Assembly: GCA_002381945.1 (NCBI GenBank)
Contig: DFXY01000012.1
Coordinates: 1 to 27,667, forward strand
Length of the DNA: 27,667 nucleotides
Direction of reading: 5' to 3'
Source of the DNA: Bacteriovoracaceae bacterium UBA4096
Lineage (GTDB): Bacteria > Bdellovibrionota > Bacteriovoracia > Bacteriovoracales > Bacteriovoracaceae
The notes under the pieces were generated by a model. That model saw only the letters and a program-made list of their open reading frames with translations. It did no database searches and was not told the origin of the DNA. The translations under genes were made by a program, and so were the position numbers. How positions within the stretch are numbered: the stretch's first letter is position 1; every line of letters begins with the position of its first letter. Below, one piece after another: positions 16,437 to 24,070 of the stretch.

Positions 16437-16463
16437 AGGGCCTCTTCGGGGGCCCTTTTTTTT
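16437..16463 (+). terminator. Rho-independent terminator of the subtilisin gene
   Basis: An 8-bp stem (AGGGCCTC / GGGGCCCT, one G-T pair) closes a stable TTCG tetraloop and is followed by an unbroken run of eight T. It lies 24 bases after the protease stop codon. Confidence 0.93.
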
Positions 16464-16474
16464 GAGAAAAAGAC

Positions 16475-16501
16475 AAAAAAAGAGCCCTCATTCGAGGGCT
16501 C
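16475..16501 (-). terminator. Rho-independent terminator of rpmB
   Basis: A perfect 8-bp stem GAGCCCTC / GAGGGCTC with a 4-base loop is followed, on the minus strand, by seven T. It sits 33 bases after the rpmB stop and almost back to back with the protease terminator, insulating the two convergent genes. Confidence 0.92.
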
Positions 16502-16533
16502 GTTACTTTTTATGGTAAAGGTTATTTATACTA

Positions 16534-16755
16534 CTACTTGTAGTACTTACGTAAAAATTTAGAAAGACCCATTTTATCGAGAGTCTTGATTGTAGAAGTC
16601 GCTAGTTTAAGGCGGATAGTTTGACCAGACTCAGGATCAAAAACTTTTTTAGTCTTAAGATTAGGCTGCTTGAAAGTACGTGTCTTGATGTTTGAGTGAG
16701 ACACTTTATGGTTTGCCTGACGGCTCTTACCAGTTAGATCACATTGACGTGCCAT
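16534..16755 (-). CDS. rpmB: 50S ribosomal protein L28
   Basis: This 73-residue large-subunit ribosomal protein has the N-terminus MARQCDLTGK, the VSHSNIKTRTF segment, PNL at the start of the beta region, and the C-terminal IRLKLATSTIKTLDKMGL typical of L28. The first motif keeps only one of the cysteines found in zinc-binding homologues. AAGGGAA precedes the ATG. A candidate promoter lies upstream (16796-16824) and a strong terminator downstream, so it is a single-gene transcript. Confidence 0.96.
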   Translation of the reverse strand: MARQCDLTGKSRQANHKVSHSNIKTRTFKQPNLKTKKVFDPESGQTIRLKLATSTIKTLDKMGLSKFLRKYYK

Positions 16756-16795
16756 AATAATTCCCTTGTCGTTAGTCTTATTTTAAAGTCCAAAA

Positions 16796-16824
16796 AATCT
16801 AAACTTTTTTAAGCACCTTGGCAA
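16796..16824 (-). promoter_or_regulatory. Candidate sigma-70 promoter for rpmB
   Basis: On the minus strand TTGCCA (5 of 6 of the -35 consensus) and TAGATT (4 of 6 of the -10) are separated by 17 bases, about 40 bases before the rpmB start. It lies in the 160-bp divergent region shared with the transketolase gene. Confidence 0.45.
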
Positions 16825-16915
16825 GAGCAAAACTGAAGAATCTTGTGGACTTAACTCTTTTGGGGTTTCATACTCTTTTCAATTCAAATCCCATTCTCTT
16901 TAAAGGTGGTCCTTC

Positions 16916-19216
16916 ATGTCACTTAAGCCCTTGAATATTAAATCAAAACTTCTTCCAGCACCTACTGGTGAGCCTCGTTATTCTGTAGCGATTAAGGATG
17001 CCGGGCAAAATGAAGTAAAACTGGCCAACCCTAAGGCCACCAGATCCCTTATCGCATTGATGGATCTGGCAGCTGTAAATGGTGGGGCCGCTTGCCACTG
17101 GGGTGGACCATCTGCCATGACAGAAACATGGACCGCTCTTCACGGACTAATGTTTAAAGAGAAAAATTGGTTTGATAAATATAATTTCGTCAATGATATC
17201 GGCCACGCTGAAAATGGTATTTACGCCCTAAGAACTGTTTTGGGGTATGGAGATTTAACTCTGGAAACACTCAAAGGTTTCCGCTCTATGGGGTCAAAAT
17301 TAACCGGTCACGGAGAGTCTCATTTGTATCCTGAAGGGGTGCTTCTTTCTAACGGTCCTTTGGGATCGGCCTTTCCTCAAGCCCAAGGTCTGGCAGTTGC
17401 AGATAAGATCGCAAGTCGCAGTCGCACAACTATTGTATCAGTTTCTGATGGAGCGGCGATGGAAGGTGAAGCGAAAGAAGCTTTCAGCGCAGTTCCTGGT
17501 CTTGCTCAAAAAGGAAAACTCAATCCTTTCATCATGCTTTTGTCCGACAACAACACCAAGCTTGGTGGACGTATCGATAAAGATTCATTTTCTATGCAAC
17601 CAACTTTTGAATCACTGACCCATCAGGGCTGGGAGGTTGTTAAAGTTGAAGACGGGCATAACCTGGAAAAGATCTATCAAATTTTAGAAGAGTCCATTGG
17701 AAAAGTTCAGAAAGATTCCTCTAAACCAATCTGCCTTTGGCTTAAAACAATTAAAGGTTTTGGAGTGAAGGCCACGGCCGACTCTTCCTCAGGAGGTCAC
17801 GGCTTCCCACTTAAGGCCCATGACGAAGGCATTCATGCTTTCTTGAAAGAAATTTGGGGATCAGAAGAAGTTCCGGCAGAATTCACAAGTTGGGCAAATG
17901 ACCTGACTGTTAAGCCAGAGAAAAAAGTATCGACAGGAGCACCGAAGGATAAGATCCAGGTAGGTGTTGCGCGGGCCCTTTCAAAAGCAGCCAAAGATAA
18001 CTATCCGGTTTTTTCTATTACCAGTGACCTTCAGGGGTCTACAGGACTTAAAGGTTTTCATACAGAATTTCCGGATCATTACCTTGATATCGGTGTGGCA
18101 GAGTCCAATATGGTTTCAACGGCGATTGGTATGAGTAAGGCCGGTTACATCCCGGTGGTTGATACTTTTGCGGCCTTTGGTGTGACGAAGGGAAATCTTC
18201 CTCTGATTATGGCCTCACTTTCTCAGGCACCAGTTATTGCGGTTTTTTCTCATACTGGTTTTCAAGATGCGGCCGATGGTGCCAGCCACCAGTCTTTGAC
18301 TTATATGAGTGCTTTGGCGAGTATTCCTCATCTAAATATTGTGAATGTGGCCTCGGCAAAAGAAGCTGAAGAATATATCTATGGAGCGGTTAAGAAAATT
18401 GCCTTTGAGCGTGAAAGTGGAAATGACGGCGAATCTTATATCTTCTTCATTGGCCGGGAAAACTTCGCCTTGGAGGTACAGGAAGGTCTTAACTATGAAC
18501 TGCATAAGCCTCAAAAGTTAGCGAGTGGTTCAGATGTGGCCATCGTGGTTTCAGGTTCATTAGTTGCTAAAGGTCTTGAAGCAAAAGAAAAGCTTAAGGC
18601 CAAAGGCATCGAGGCCACAGTCATTAATCATAGTTTCGTGAATCACTCGGACTTTACGCAAATCGGTAATTGGATTGCTGATAGTGGATCAAAAGTTGTA
18701 ACTGTTGAAGATCATCAGCTGATAGGCGGAATGGGTGCCCAGCTGACTCATCAGTTAAAGCTTCTTGGTCTTGAGTTTGATATTGTTTCACTCGCCATCA
18801 AAGGTGAGTTCGGCCAGAGTGCCTACTCTGCCGACGAATTGTATGCTAAGCACCATGTCGATACTCGTGCTATTATCGAGGCGGTTGAAACCCTAAATAA
18901 CAGAGGAAGTTTTATGAATCTCGATACTGAAATCCTGAAGTCGAAATGGAAAGACATCTCTCATGAGGCCAAAAGAAAATGGGATTCTATTTCTGAAAAA
19001 GACTTAGAAAAAGTGAAAGGCAACGCGGTGGCACTGGTTTCATTAGTGCAGGAAAAATTTGGTATCTCAAAAGAAGATGCGACTAAAAAAGTTGAAGAAC
19101 TGATTGCGAAATATCCTAAAGAAGAAATTAAGGCCAAAGTTGAAAAGACGGCGGGTAAAGTTCTGGATACGGCCAGCACCCTTTTTGATCAGGTTAAAGA
19201 CAAGCTAAAAAAATAA
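16916..19216 (+). CDS. tkt: Transketolase with fused C-terminal CsbD-like stress domain
   Basis: This 766-residue protein combines a divergent transketolase (about 1-655) with a CsbD-type domain (about 667-735). Transketolase moves two-carbon ketol units in the pentose phosphate pathway using thiamine diphosphate. The cofactor motif is SDGAAMEGE with Asp 178 (SDG instead of GDG), ending at Asn 212. The second domain has the GVAES loop with the catalytic-type Glu 396, and the third ends near GEFGQSAYSADELYAKH. The tail LKSKWKDISHEAKRKWDSI ... LVQEKFGISKEDATKKVEEL is the CsbD/YjbJ helical signature, followed by a short amphipathic helix. AAGGTGG precedes the start. It leads an operon with cysK (9-bp gap). 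A single extra A around 18895-18897 would restore a stop before the CsbD part, so a sequence error must be excluded. Confidence 0.88.
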   Translation: MSLKPLNIKSKLLPAPTGEPRYSVAIKDAGQNEVKLANPKATRSLIALMDLAAVNGGAACHWGGPSAMTETWTALHGLMFKEKNWFDKYNFVNDIGHAENGIYALRTVLGYGDLTLETLKGFRSMGSKLTGHGESHLYPEGVLLSNGPLGSAFPQAQGLAVADKIASRSRTTIVSVSDGAAMEGEAKEAFSAVPGLAQKGKLNPFIMLLSDNNTKLGGRIDKDSFSMQPTFESLTHQGWEVVKVEDGHNLEKIYQILEESIGKVQKDSSKPICLWLKTIKGFGVKATADSSSGGHGFPLKAHDEGIHAFLKEIWGSEEVPAEFTSWANDLTVKPEKKVSTGAPKDKIQVGVARALSKAAKDNYPVFSITSDLQGSTGLKGFHTEFPDHYLDIGVAESNMVSTAIGMSKAGYIPVVDTFAAFGVTKGNLPLIMASLSQAPVIAVFSHTGFQDAADGASHQSLTYMSALASIPHLNIVNVASAKEAEEYIYGAVKKIAFERESGNDGESYIFFIGRENFALEVQEGLNYELHKPQKLASGSDVAIVVSGSLVAKGLEAKEKLKAKGIEATVINHSFVNHSDFTQIGNWIADSGSKVVTVEDHQLIGGMGAQLTHQLKLLGLEFDIVSLAIKGEFGQSAYSADELYAKHHVDTRAIIEAVETLNNRGSFMNLDTEILKSKWKDISHEAKRKWDSISEKDLEKVKGNAVALVSLVQEKFGISKEDATKKVEELIAKYPKEEIKAKVEKTAGKVLDTASTLFDQVKDKLKK
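18914..19216 (+). CDS. Internal start giving a free CsbD-like protein (alternative product)
   Basis: Inside the transketolase frame an ATG at 18914 (codon 667) has GAGG at 18903-18906, an ideal 7-base distance. Starting here gives a 100-residue protein that begins MNLDTEILKSKWKD and matches the usual length and N-terminus of small CsbD/YjbJ proteins, plus a C-terminal helix. CsbD proteins are abundant stress-induced proteins of unknown mechanism. Either this is an ancestral separate gene now read through from transketolase, or the protein is made both free and fused. This entry is a hypothesis on translation, not a separate locus. Confidence 0.45.
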   Translation: MNLDTEILKSKWKDISHEAKRKWDSISEKDLEKVKGNAVALVSLVQEKFGISKEDATKKVEELIAKYPKEEIKAKVEKTAGKVLDTASTLFDQVKDKLKK

Positions 19217-19225
19217 AGAGGTCCT

Positions 19226-20137
19226 ATGAAAGGGCAATCAATCCTGGATGTCATTGGGAATACTCCACACATTAAGATCAACCGCTTGTTCGGTTCATCT
19301 GAGGTCTGGATCAAACTTGAAAGACAAAATCCGGGAGCCTCTATCAAAGATAGAATTGCCCTTTCAATGATCGAAGAAGCTGAAAAACGGGGTGACCTTA
19401 AAGAAGGCATGACCGTCATTGAACCCACATCCGGCAATACTGGAATTGGTCTTGCACTGGTATGTGCAGTTAAGGGTTATAAGCTCATTATTGTGATGCC
19501 GGAAACGATGTCTATAGAAAGGCGTAGGGTTATGGCCGCCTATGGAGCAACGTTGGAGCTAACACCCAAGGAAAAAGGCATCAAAGGATCAATTGAAAGG
19601 GCCCGTGAACTTCAAGCGACAACGCCTGATTCATGGATTCCTATGCAGTTTGATAATCCGGATAATGTTAAGGTCCATGTAGAAACTACGGCACAGGAGA
19701 TCTTAAAAGATTTCCCTGAAGGACTTGATTACCTCGTAACGGGGGTAGGAACTGGTGGACATATAACGGCGCTGGGGAAAGTCCTGAAACAAAAATTTCC
19801 TGAGCTAAAAGTCATTGCTGTTGAGCCAGTGGATTCGGCCGTCTTATCAGGTGGAGCTCCCGGACCCCATGCCATTCAAGGAATTGGGACCGGATTTATT
19901 CCAAGTATTCTTGATCGCTCGGTCATTGATGAAGTGATCACAATTTCAAAAGAGGAAGCCTTCACTATGGCCCAACGGGCAGCGAAAGAAGAAGGTCTAT
20001 TCATCGGTATTTCATCCGGTGCGTCTCTTGCGGCCGTAAATAAAGTTCTATCCCAGGGCCTTAAGGGAAGAATCATGACCTTCTGTTACGATACCGGCGA
20101 GCGCTATTTATCCGTTCAAGGACTCTTCGAAACCTAA
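19226..20137 (+). CDS. cysK: Cysteine synthase (O-acetylserine sulfhydrylase)
   Basis: This PLP-dependent enzyme makes cysteine from O-acetylserine and sulfide. It has 303 residues with all key parts: the PLP-binding lysine 41 in NPGASIKDR, the substrate loop EPTSGNTGIG (about 66-75), the phosphate-binding GVGTGG (about 174-179) and GISSGAS near 260 contacting the cofactor ring. The length is slightly under the usual 310-320 residues. AGAGG precedes the ATG 9 bases after the transketolase stop, and VOC follows 9 bases after its own stop, so the three are one operon. The CysK/CysM distinction is not certain from sequence alone. Confidence 0.94.
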   Translation: MKGQSILDVIGNTPHIKINRLFGSSEVWIKLERQNPGASIKDRIALSMIEEAEKRGDLKEGMTVIEPTSGNTGIGLALVCAVKGYKLIIVMPETMSIERRRVMAAYGATLELTPKEKGIKGSIERARELQATTPDSWIPMQFDNPDNVKVHVETTAQEILKDFPEGLDYLVTGVGTGGHITALGKVLKQKFPELKVIAVEPVDSAVLSGGAPGPHAIQGIGTGFIPSILDRSVIDEVITISKEEAFTMAQRAAKEEGLFIGISSGASLAAVNKVLSQGLKGRIMTFCYDTGERYLSVQGLFET

Positions 20138-20146
20138 GGAGCACTT

Positions 20147-20608
20147 ATGAGTGTCGTCCCTAATTACGTTCCAAGAGAATATAAAACCATCAATATCCAA
20201 TTAGTCGTTAAGGACGCCCATAAGGCCCTTAAATTTTACAACAATGCTTTTGGTGCTGAGATCACGATGAAACTGGAAGACCCAAATGGGACTGTCATTC
20301 ACGCCGAAATGAAAATTGATGACACTATCATTATGCTCTCGGAAGAAAACCCTGAATTCAATTTAAGTCCCACATCTTTAGGAGGTTCTTCGGTGGTTCT
20401 TCAGATTTACACTGGGGATGCGGAAGGTTTGTTTGAAAGTGCCATTATGGCCGGAGCGGAGGAAGTCTTCCCAATAAGACCACAATTCTACGGTGACCGA
20501 GCAGGCAGAGTGAAAGATCCCTTTGGCCATCAATGGATCATTGCCACTCACATGGAAGATGTTCCGGCACGGGAGATTCAAAAACGTTTTAATGAGCTTT
20601 ACAGTTAA
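20147..20608 (+). CDS. VOC (glyoxalase/PhnB-like) family protein
   Basis: This 153-residue protein of the vicinal-oxygen-chelate fold has two beta-alpha-beta-beta-beta modules: QLVVKDAHKALKFYNNAFGAE in the first half and the DRAGRVKDPFGHQWIIATH block in the second. These resemble PhnB/YdhR-type VOC proteins. The substrate is not determined; family members include glyoxalases, dioxygenases and resistance proteins. AAGGAG precedes the start. It is the last gene of the transketolase-cysK operon, and its last 4 bp overlap the opposing 2OG oxygenase gene. Confidence 0.86.
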   Translation: MSVVPNYVPREYKTINIQLVVKDAHKALKFYNNAFGAEITMKLEDPNGTVIHAEMKIDDTIIMLSEENPEFNLSPTSLGGSSVVLQIYTGDAEGLFESAIMAGAEEVFPIRPQFYGDRAGRVKDPFGHQWIIATHMEDVPAREIQKRFNELYS

Positions 20609-21081
20609 GAACACCAGCCAGCAATAATAATCCGGCGACCGGCCGTTACCTGATGGATCTTATGCTCAAAACCATAAAGACCAGTCAGAAAGAGTATAAT
20701 GGTGCCAAAACCAGGCGTCGGGATTTCCAGAAAGTGATCTGATCCTTTTGCCCTCACACCTAACCTCCCACCCTCAACATGATCGGCGTCCAGTGTTAGG
20801 GAAAGAGAGAAGGCAAAGACTCGGGAACCATCATCGTGCCAGATCCCGTCTTCTTCCCAATCATTCTTTGCATCCCTGATGCTGATGATGAATTCAATTT
20901 CATTAAAATCATGAAATTCATTTAGAAATTTAAACAGCCTTCCATCTTTTTTGGTGAGTGCCTTGAATTCTGAATCGAGCCTGGGCCAGTCTTCATTTTC
21001 AACCAACAGACGGATATCATCTCCCAGCGGGAAATAGCTAATATGAAAACCATTCTGAAAGAGTTCTGATTTTTTAAGCAT
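20605..21081 (-). CDS. 2-oxoglutarate/Fe(II)-dependent dioxygenase-like protein
   Basis: This 158-residue protein has the double-stranded beta-helix core of 2OG-Fe(II) oxygenases. The iron triad is visible as H82 and D84 in WHDDGSRVF and H143 in EHKIHQV, with the 2OG-binding arginine in AGRR (149-150). The facial triad is complete, so it should be catalytic. These enzymes hydroxylate or demethylate proteins, nucleic acids or small molecules, and the small single-domain form does not tell which. The start overlaps the SPL stop by 8 bp (ATGCTTAA), so it is translated after SPL in the same operon. Confidence 0.78.
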   Translation of the reverse strand: MLKKSELFQNGFHISYFPLGDDIRLLVENEDWPRLDSEFKALTKKDGRLFKFLNEFHDFNEIEFIISIRDAKNDWEEDGIWHDDGSRVFAFSLSLTLDADHVEGGRLGVRAKGSDHFLEIPTPGFGTIILFLTGLYGFEHKIHQVTAGRRIIIAGWCS

Positions 21082-22087
21082 CGTCTTCCATGCACAAATA
21101 AATGGATTCTGGTTTAACCTTTGCCTGAATGGCGAGTTCTTTGATGGTGCTCATGATCCACATTCGCATAGGACGGTGATAGCGAACTTTACCGTCAAAA
21201 CTCTTAACCATGGGGCCTGAGTGAATGACTGAGTCTGGGTAGTTTCTTTCTGCATCCCGATAGACATCTTTAGTGAAACGGACGACTCCCAAAGAAAGAT
21301 ACGCGAGTTTTTCATTAATTTTTAAGTTATTCATCTGTACGAGGAGTTCTTGATATCTGCTCTTAAATTGATCTTCATAAATAATAGGGTCAAAGTGCGC
21401 GGCGATTTTAAATCCCAATTGATTGAGTTTATCCATGGCCTTTAGGCGTCCCTGGGTTGAAGGAGTTTTTAAGTCTACCCGTCTGGCCATCTCATCCGGT
21501 GAAAGTGAGAAGCTGACAATAAAATTGGGCAAGGGGGGGAGCTTTTCCAGCTCTCTGATGTTCACGGACTTGGTCCTTAATTCAATGATCGCTTCTGGAT
21601 ATTTCTGACAGAACTCATGATAGAGCTCAAGTTCACCGGTTAAGTGTGTCAGCGCTAGTGAATCCGAAAATTCTCCTGCATGAAACCAGACTCTTCCCGG
21701 ATGGGACAACAAGGCCTTCTCCATCTCCTGAATGATTTCTTCATGATTGATAAAGAGGACAATATCCGGAGTATTGAAGTACCCCTGAAGGTAGCAGTAT
21801 TGGCATTCATAAATACAGTTATAGGCATGAATGAAGTAATAGTGAGGCTCCCCAGCGCTGCCATAGGCATCAGGGGCGAGTTTAAGTAGCTGCCCTTGTT
21901 TTTGTGCCAGGAAGAGATTGAGGGTGTCTCTTTTTTGAAGATAAGCTTTTTTTGAGCGCCCCCAGATTTCATCGAAGCTCTCAATATAAACAGGTGCTTT
22001 TTGAACCTTATTCAGGATGCTTTCAACTCGCGGATGATTCCTAATCTTCTCTTCAACATAAACTTCATTCCACACTGAAGTCACCAT
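21074..22087 (-). CDS. Radical SAM protein of the spore-photoproduct-lyase (SPL) family
   Basis: This 337-residue radical-SAM enzyme has the iron-sulfur motif CIYECQYCYLQ with Cys 91, 95 and 98, the same positions as in Bacillus SplB, including Tyr 97 and 99. SPL repairs the spore photoproduct thymine dimer, but this bacterium is not expected to sporulate. The segment FHAGEFSDSLAL (135-146) lines up with the region holding the hydrogen-donor cysteine of SplB (Cys 141 there), and here Glu 139 appears in its place (alignment recalled, not computed). So it may act on a different lesion or substrate. Its ATG lies 23 bp inside the end of the nucleosidase gene, with a weak ribosome-binding site, implying coupling. 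The 3' end overlaps the 2OG oxygenase gene. Confidence 0.85.
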   Translation of the reverse strand: MVTSVWNEVYVEEKIRNHPRVESILNKVQKAPVYIESFDEIWGRSKKAYLQKRDTLNLFLAQKQGQLLKLAPDAYGSAGEPHYYFIHAYNCIYECQYCYLQGYFNTPDIVLFINHEEIIQEMEKALLSHPGRVWFHAGEFSDSLALTHLTGELELYHEFCQKYPEAIIELRTKSVNIRELEKLPPLPNFIVSFSLSPDEMARRVDLKTPSTQGRLKAMDKLNQLGFKIAAHFDPIIYEDQFKSRYQELLVQMNNLKINEKLAYLSLGVVRFTKDVYRDAERNYPDSVIHSGPMVKSFDGKVRYHRPMRMWIMSTIKELAIQAKVKPESIYLCMEDDA

Positions 22088-23075
22088 TCATGATTTTTGC
22101 AAAGGATTCAAGACTCACTGCTTTTAATGCCTCTATTTTTTCTTGAAGTTCCAGATCCGTTGCCGCTTCAAAAGAGATGATGGCCTTAGGATTTTCCCAC
22201 TGAGGATCGGTTATTATGGTTAAACCTTTTTCTTTAAAACTTTCTTGCAGGGTCAGCTTTTGTTGAAAGAGTTTTGCCTTAAGGGGATCTACTCTGTTTT
22301 CCATTTCTTCCAGGAGTCGCCTTGATCTTTCTTTAGGAGAAAGTTTTTGTTCGCGTAAAGTTTCAGTATGAAGTGATTGTAAAATTTCCTCTTCACTTCT
22401 TTGCTCTTTAATGGATAGTTTCTGGAGTAGTGACTTGTACTGATGCTCAGTGGAGAATGTAAAATGAAAACCTGGCAGTATTTTTTTGGTCGTTTGTATT
22501 TTTTGATTAATTGAAGCGAAATATTTCTCCAAATGATCACTTAATTTTTCTGAAAACTCATAGGCCTTCTCTTTAATGATCTCACAAGCATCAACAGTTC
22601 CGGCCACATCTGAAATTATTTTAAAGGCCTTAAATGGAATCCCCGCCGTCTTTGCGGCCATGGCCACTCCCCAGGCTTCCCGGTCTACCAGGTGACCTAA
22701 CCCCCGCAGTTTGTCTGCTTTCTCAAAATCCAGGATTCTTTCAAAACTAGTTAAACAATCAAGGCCTTCAGAAAAAACTTGAAAGGATTTAAATCCAGGT
22801 TTTAAGTTTTGCACCAGATAGAGAGAGCGTACGGGATGAATCTCACCAATGGCATGATTTTTTAGCGAACCGGCCACACCCAGATTTATAACTTCCTGAA
22901 ATGGGTAGAGAGGAAGAATAAGGGCCGTTTTAGTCACGGCTTCCATCGGTCCTTCGCCAGTTAATAGTAGGATCATCTCTTCATTTTTAAAGAGGTCTGG
23001 GCGGACTTTTTGCAGGTGAAATTTTTCGATGACACCTTGAGCTTCACCCAGATGGGCCATTGTGATAAGATGCAT
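22065..23075 (-). CDS. MTAN/PNP-type nucleosidase domain protein with helical C-terminal extension
   Basis: The N-terminal 200 residues look like the nucleoside phosphorylase fold of 5'-methylthioadenosine/SAH nucleosidase. There is an early Glu (HLGEAQ) about ten residues from the start, like MTAN Glu 12; GEGPMEAVTKT and VINLGVAGSLK; then VDREAWGVA in place of VDMEA; and the catalytic-type Asp in IISDVAG. The C-terminal 130 residues are a charged helical segment and a small mixed part, not recognised. I chose the ATG at 23075 because it matches the MTAN N-terminus. The longer frame from 23159 would overlap the divergent aldo/keto reductase by 34 bp and has poor spacing. MTAN also cleaves 5'-deoxyadenosine, the by-product of radical-SAM enzymes, which fits its place ahead of SPL (inference). 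Confidence 0.72.
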   Translation of the reverse strand: MHLITMAHLGEAQGVIEKFHLQKVRPDLFKNEEMILLLTGEGPMEAVTKTALILPLYPFQEVINLGVAGSLKNHAIGEIHPVRSLYLVQNLKPGFKSFQVFSEGLDCLTSFERILDFEKADKLRGLGHLVDREAWGVAMAAKTAGIPFKAFKIISDVAGTVDACEIIKEKAYEFSEKLSDHLEKYFASINQKIQTTKKILPGFHFTFSTEHQYKSLLQKLSIKEQRSEEEILQSLHTETLREQKLSPKERSRRLLEEMENRVDPLKAKLFQQKLTLQESFKEKGLTIITDPQWENPKAIISFEAATDLELQEKIEALKAVSLESFAKIMNGDFSVE

Positions 23076-23125
23076 AACCGCACTTTGCAGGACACAATCG
23101 TTTTTGTCAATCACGAGAGGGCACC

Positions 23126-24061
23126 ATGATCTACCGAAATATAGCTGCTTTTCATTCACCCCTGCCAGTCATAACGTTTGGGGGAGCTTCTATTAGCGGA
23201 GAAGGTGGTGGTTATGGCTTTGGTGTTATGAGTGAGGGTGAAGCCGAAAGGCTTTTAAAGGCGGCCTGGGAACACGGAATAACCCTGTTTGATACCGCTC
23301 CTATTTATGGTTTTGGTCTTTCAGAAGAAAGACTTGGGAAATACCTTCCGAAAGAAGCGATGGTCATCAGTAAATCCGGGGTGGATTGGCATGAGACGAA
23401 ACGAGTGAATATGACGAATTCACCCGTTCATACCGAAAGAATGCTGCATGAGAGTCTCAAAAGGCTCAAGCGTGAAGTCATCGACATTTATATGATTCAT
23501 TGGCCTGACTCGAAATATGATATTCGGGAACCCTTAGCTGTAATTAAAAAGGCCCAGGAAGAGGGGAAAATTAAACACATTGGTTTATGTAATACTAATC
23601 TCGAGGACCTTGCCCGCGCGCGGGAGGTTTGTCAGGTTGAAGTGATTCAAAGTGAGCTTAACCTTTTTAACAGTGCTCCCTTTGATGGCCTGAAAGATGA
23701 ATGGAAAGAAACCTTCAGCATGAGTTGGGGGACCTTTGATAAAGGCATTTTAACTGGCAGGGTTACCCGAGAGCGTAAGTATGATAAGAGCGACAGTCGT
23801 CATAGCGCACCCTGGTGGAATAAAAAAGATGTGCTTAAGAAAATTGAGCGAACTGAACAGTTAAAAAATATTCTGCCCGAGTTTGGGCTAAGTCTGCAGG
23901 AATTCTGCCTTCACTACAATCTTTACTATTACGGTTTATCGACAGTCTTAATCGGTTTCAAGTCGGAGGCCGACATTGTTCAGATGACGTCTAATTTACA
24001 ACAAAAACTTATGAGAGAGAGAATAGAGGAGGTCCTGGTTCTTTGGAATAATTACGAATAG
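23126..24061 (+). CDS. Aldo/keto reductase family oxidoreductase
   Basis: This 311-residue NAD(P)H-dependent TIM-barrel reductase has the AKR catalytic tetrad: Asp 56 and Tyr 61 in LFDTAPIYG, Lys 83 in VISKSG and His 125 in YMIHWPD, so it should be active. The C-terminal LIGFKSEADI is the cofactor-phosphate region. The substrate is unknown. GAGAGGG before the ATG and the MIYRN start typical of the family support this start. It is followed 9 bases later by a helix-turn-helix gene, which may regulate it. It reads away from the nucleosidase operon. Confidence 0.9.
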   Translation: MIYRNIAAFHSPLPVITFGGASISGEGGGYGFGVMSEGEAERLLKAAWEHGITLFDTAPIYGFGLSEERLGKYLPKEAMVISKSGVDWHETKRVNMTNSPVHTERMLHESLKRLKREVIDIYMIHWPDSKYDIREPLAVIKKAQEEGKIKHIGLCNTNLEDLARAREVCQVEVIQSELNLFNSAPFDGLKDEWKETFSMSWGTFDKGILTGRVTRERKYDKSDSRHSAPWWNKKDVLKKIERTEQLKNILPEFGLSLQEFCLHYNLYYYGLSTVLIGFKSEADIVQMTSNLQQKLMRERIEEVLVLWNNYE

Positions 24062-24070
24062 GAATAATCC

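Noticed and set aside
22065..23159. Longer nucleosidase reading from 23159
   Set aside because: It would overlap the aldo/keto reductase start by 34 bp, and the extra 28 residues precede the normal MTAN N-terminus; the ATG at 23075 is preferred, though not proven.
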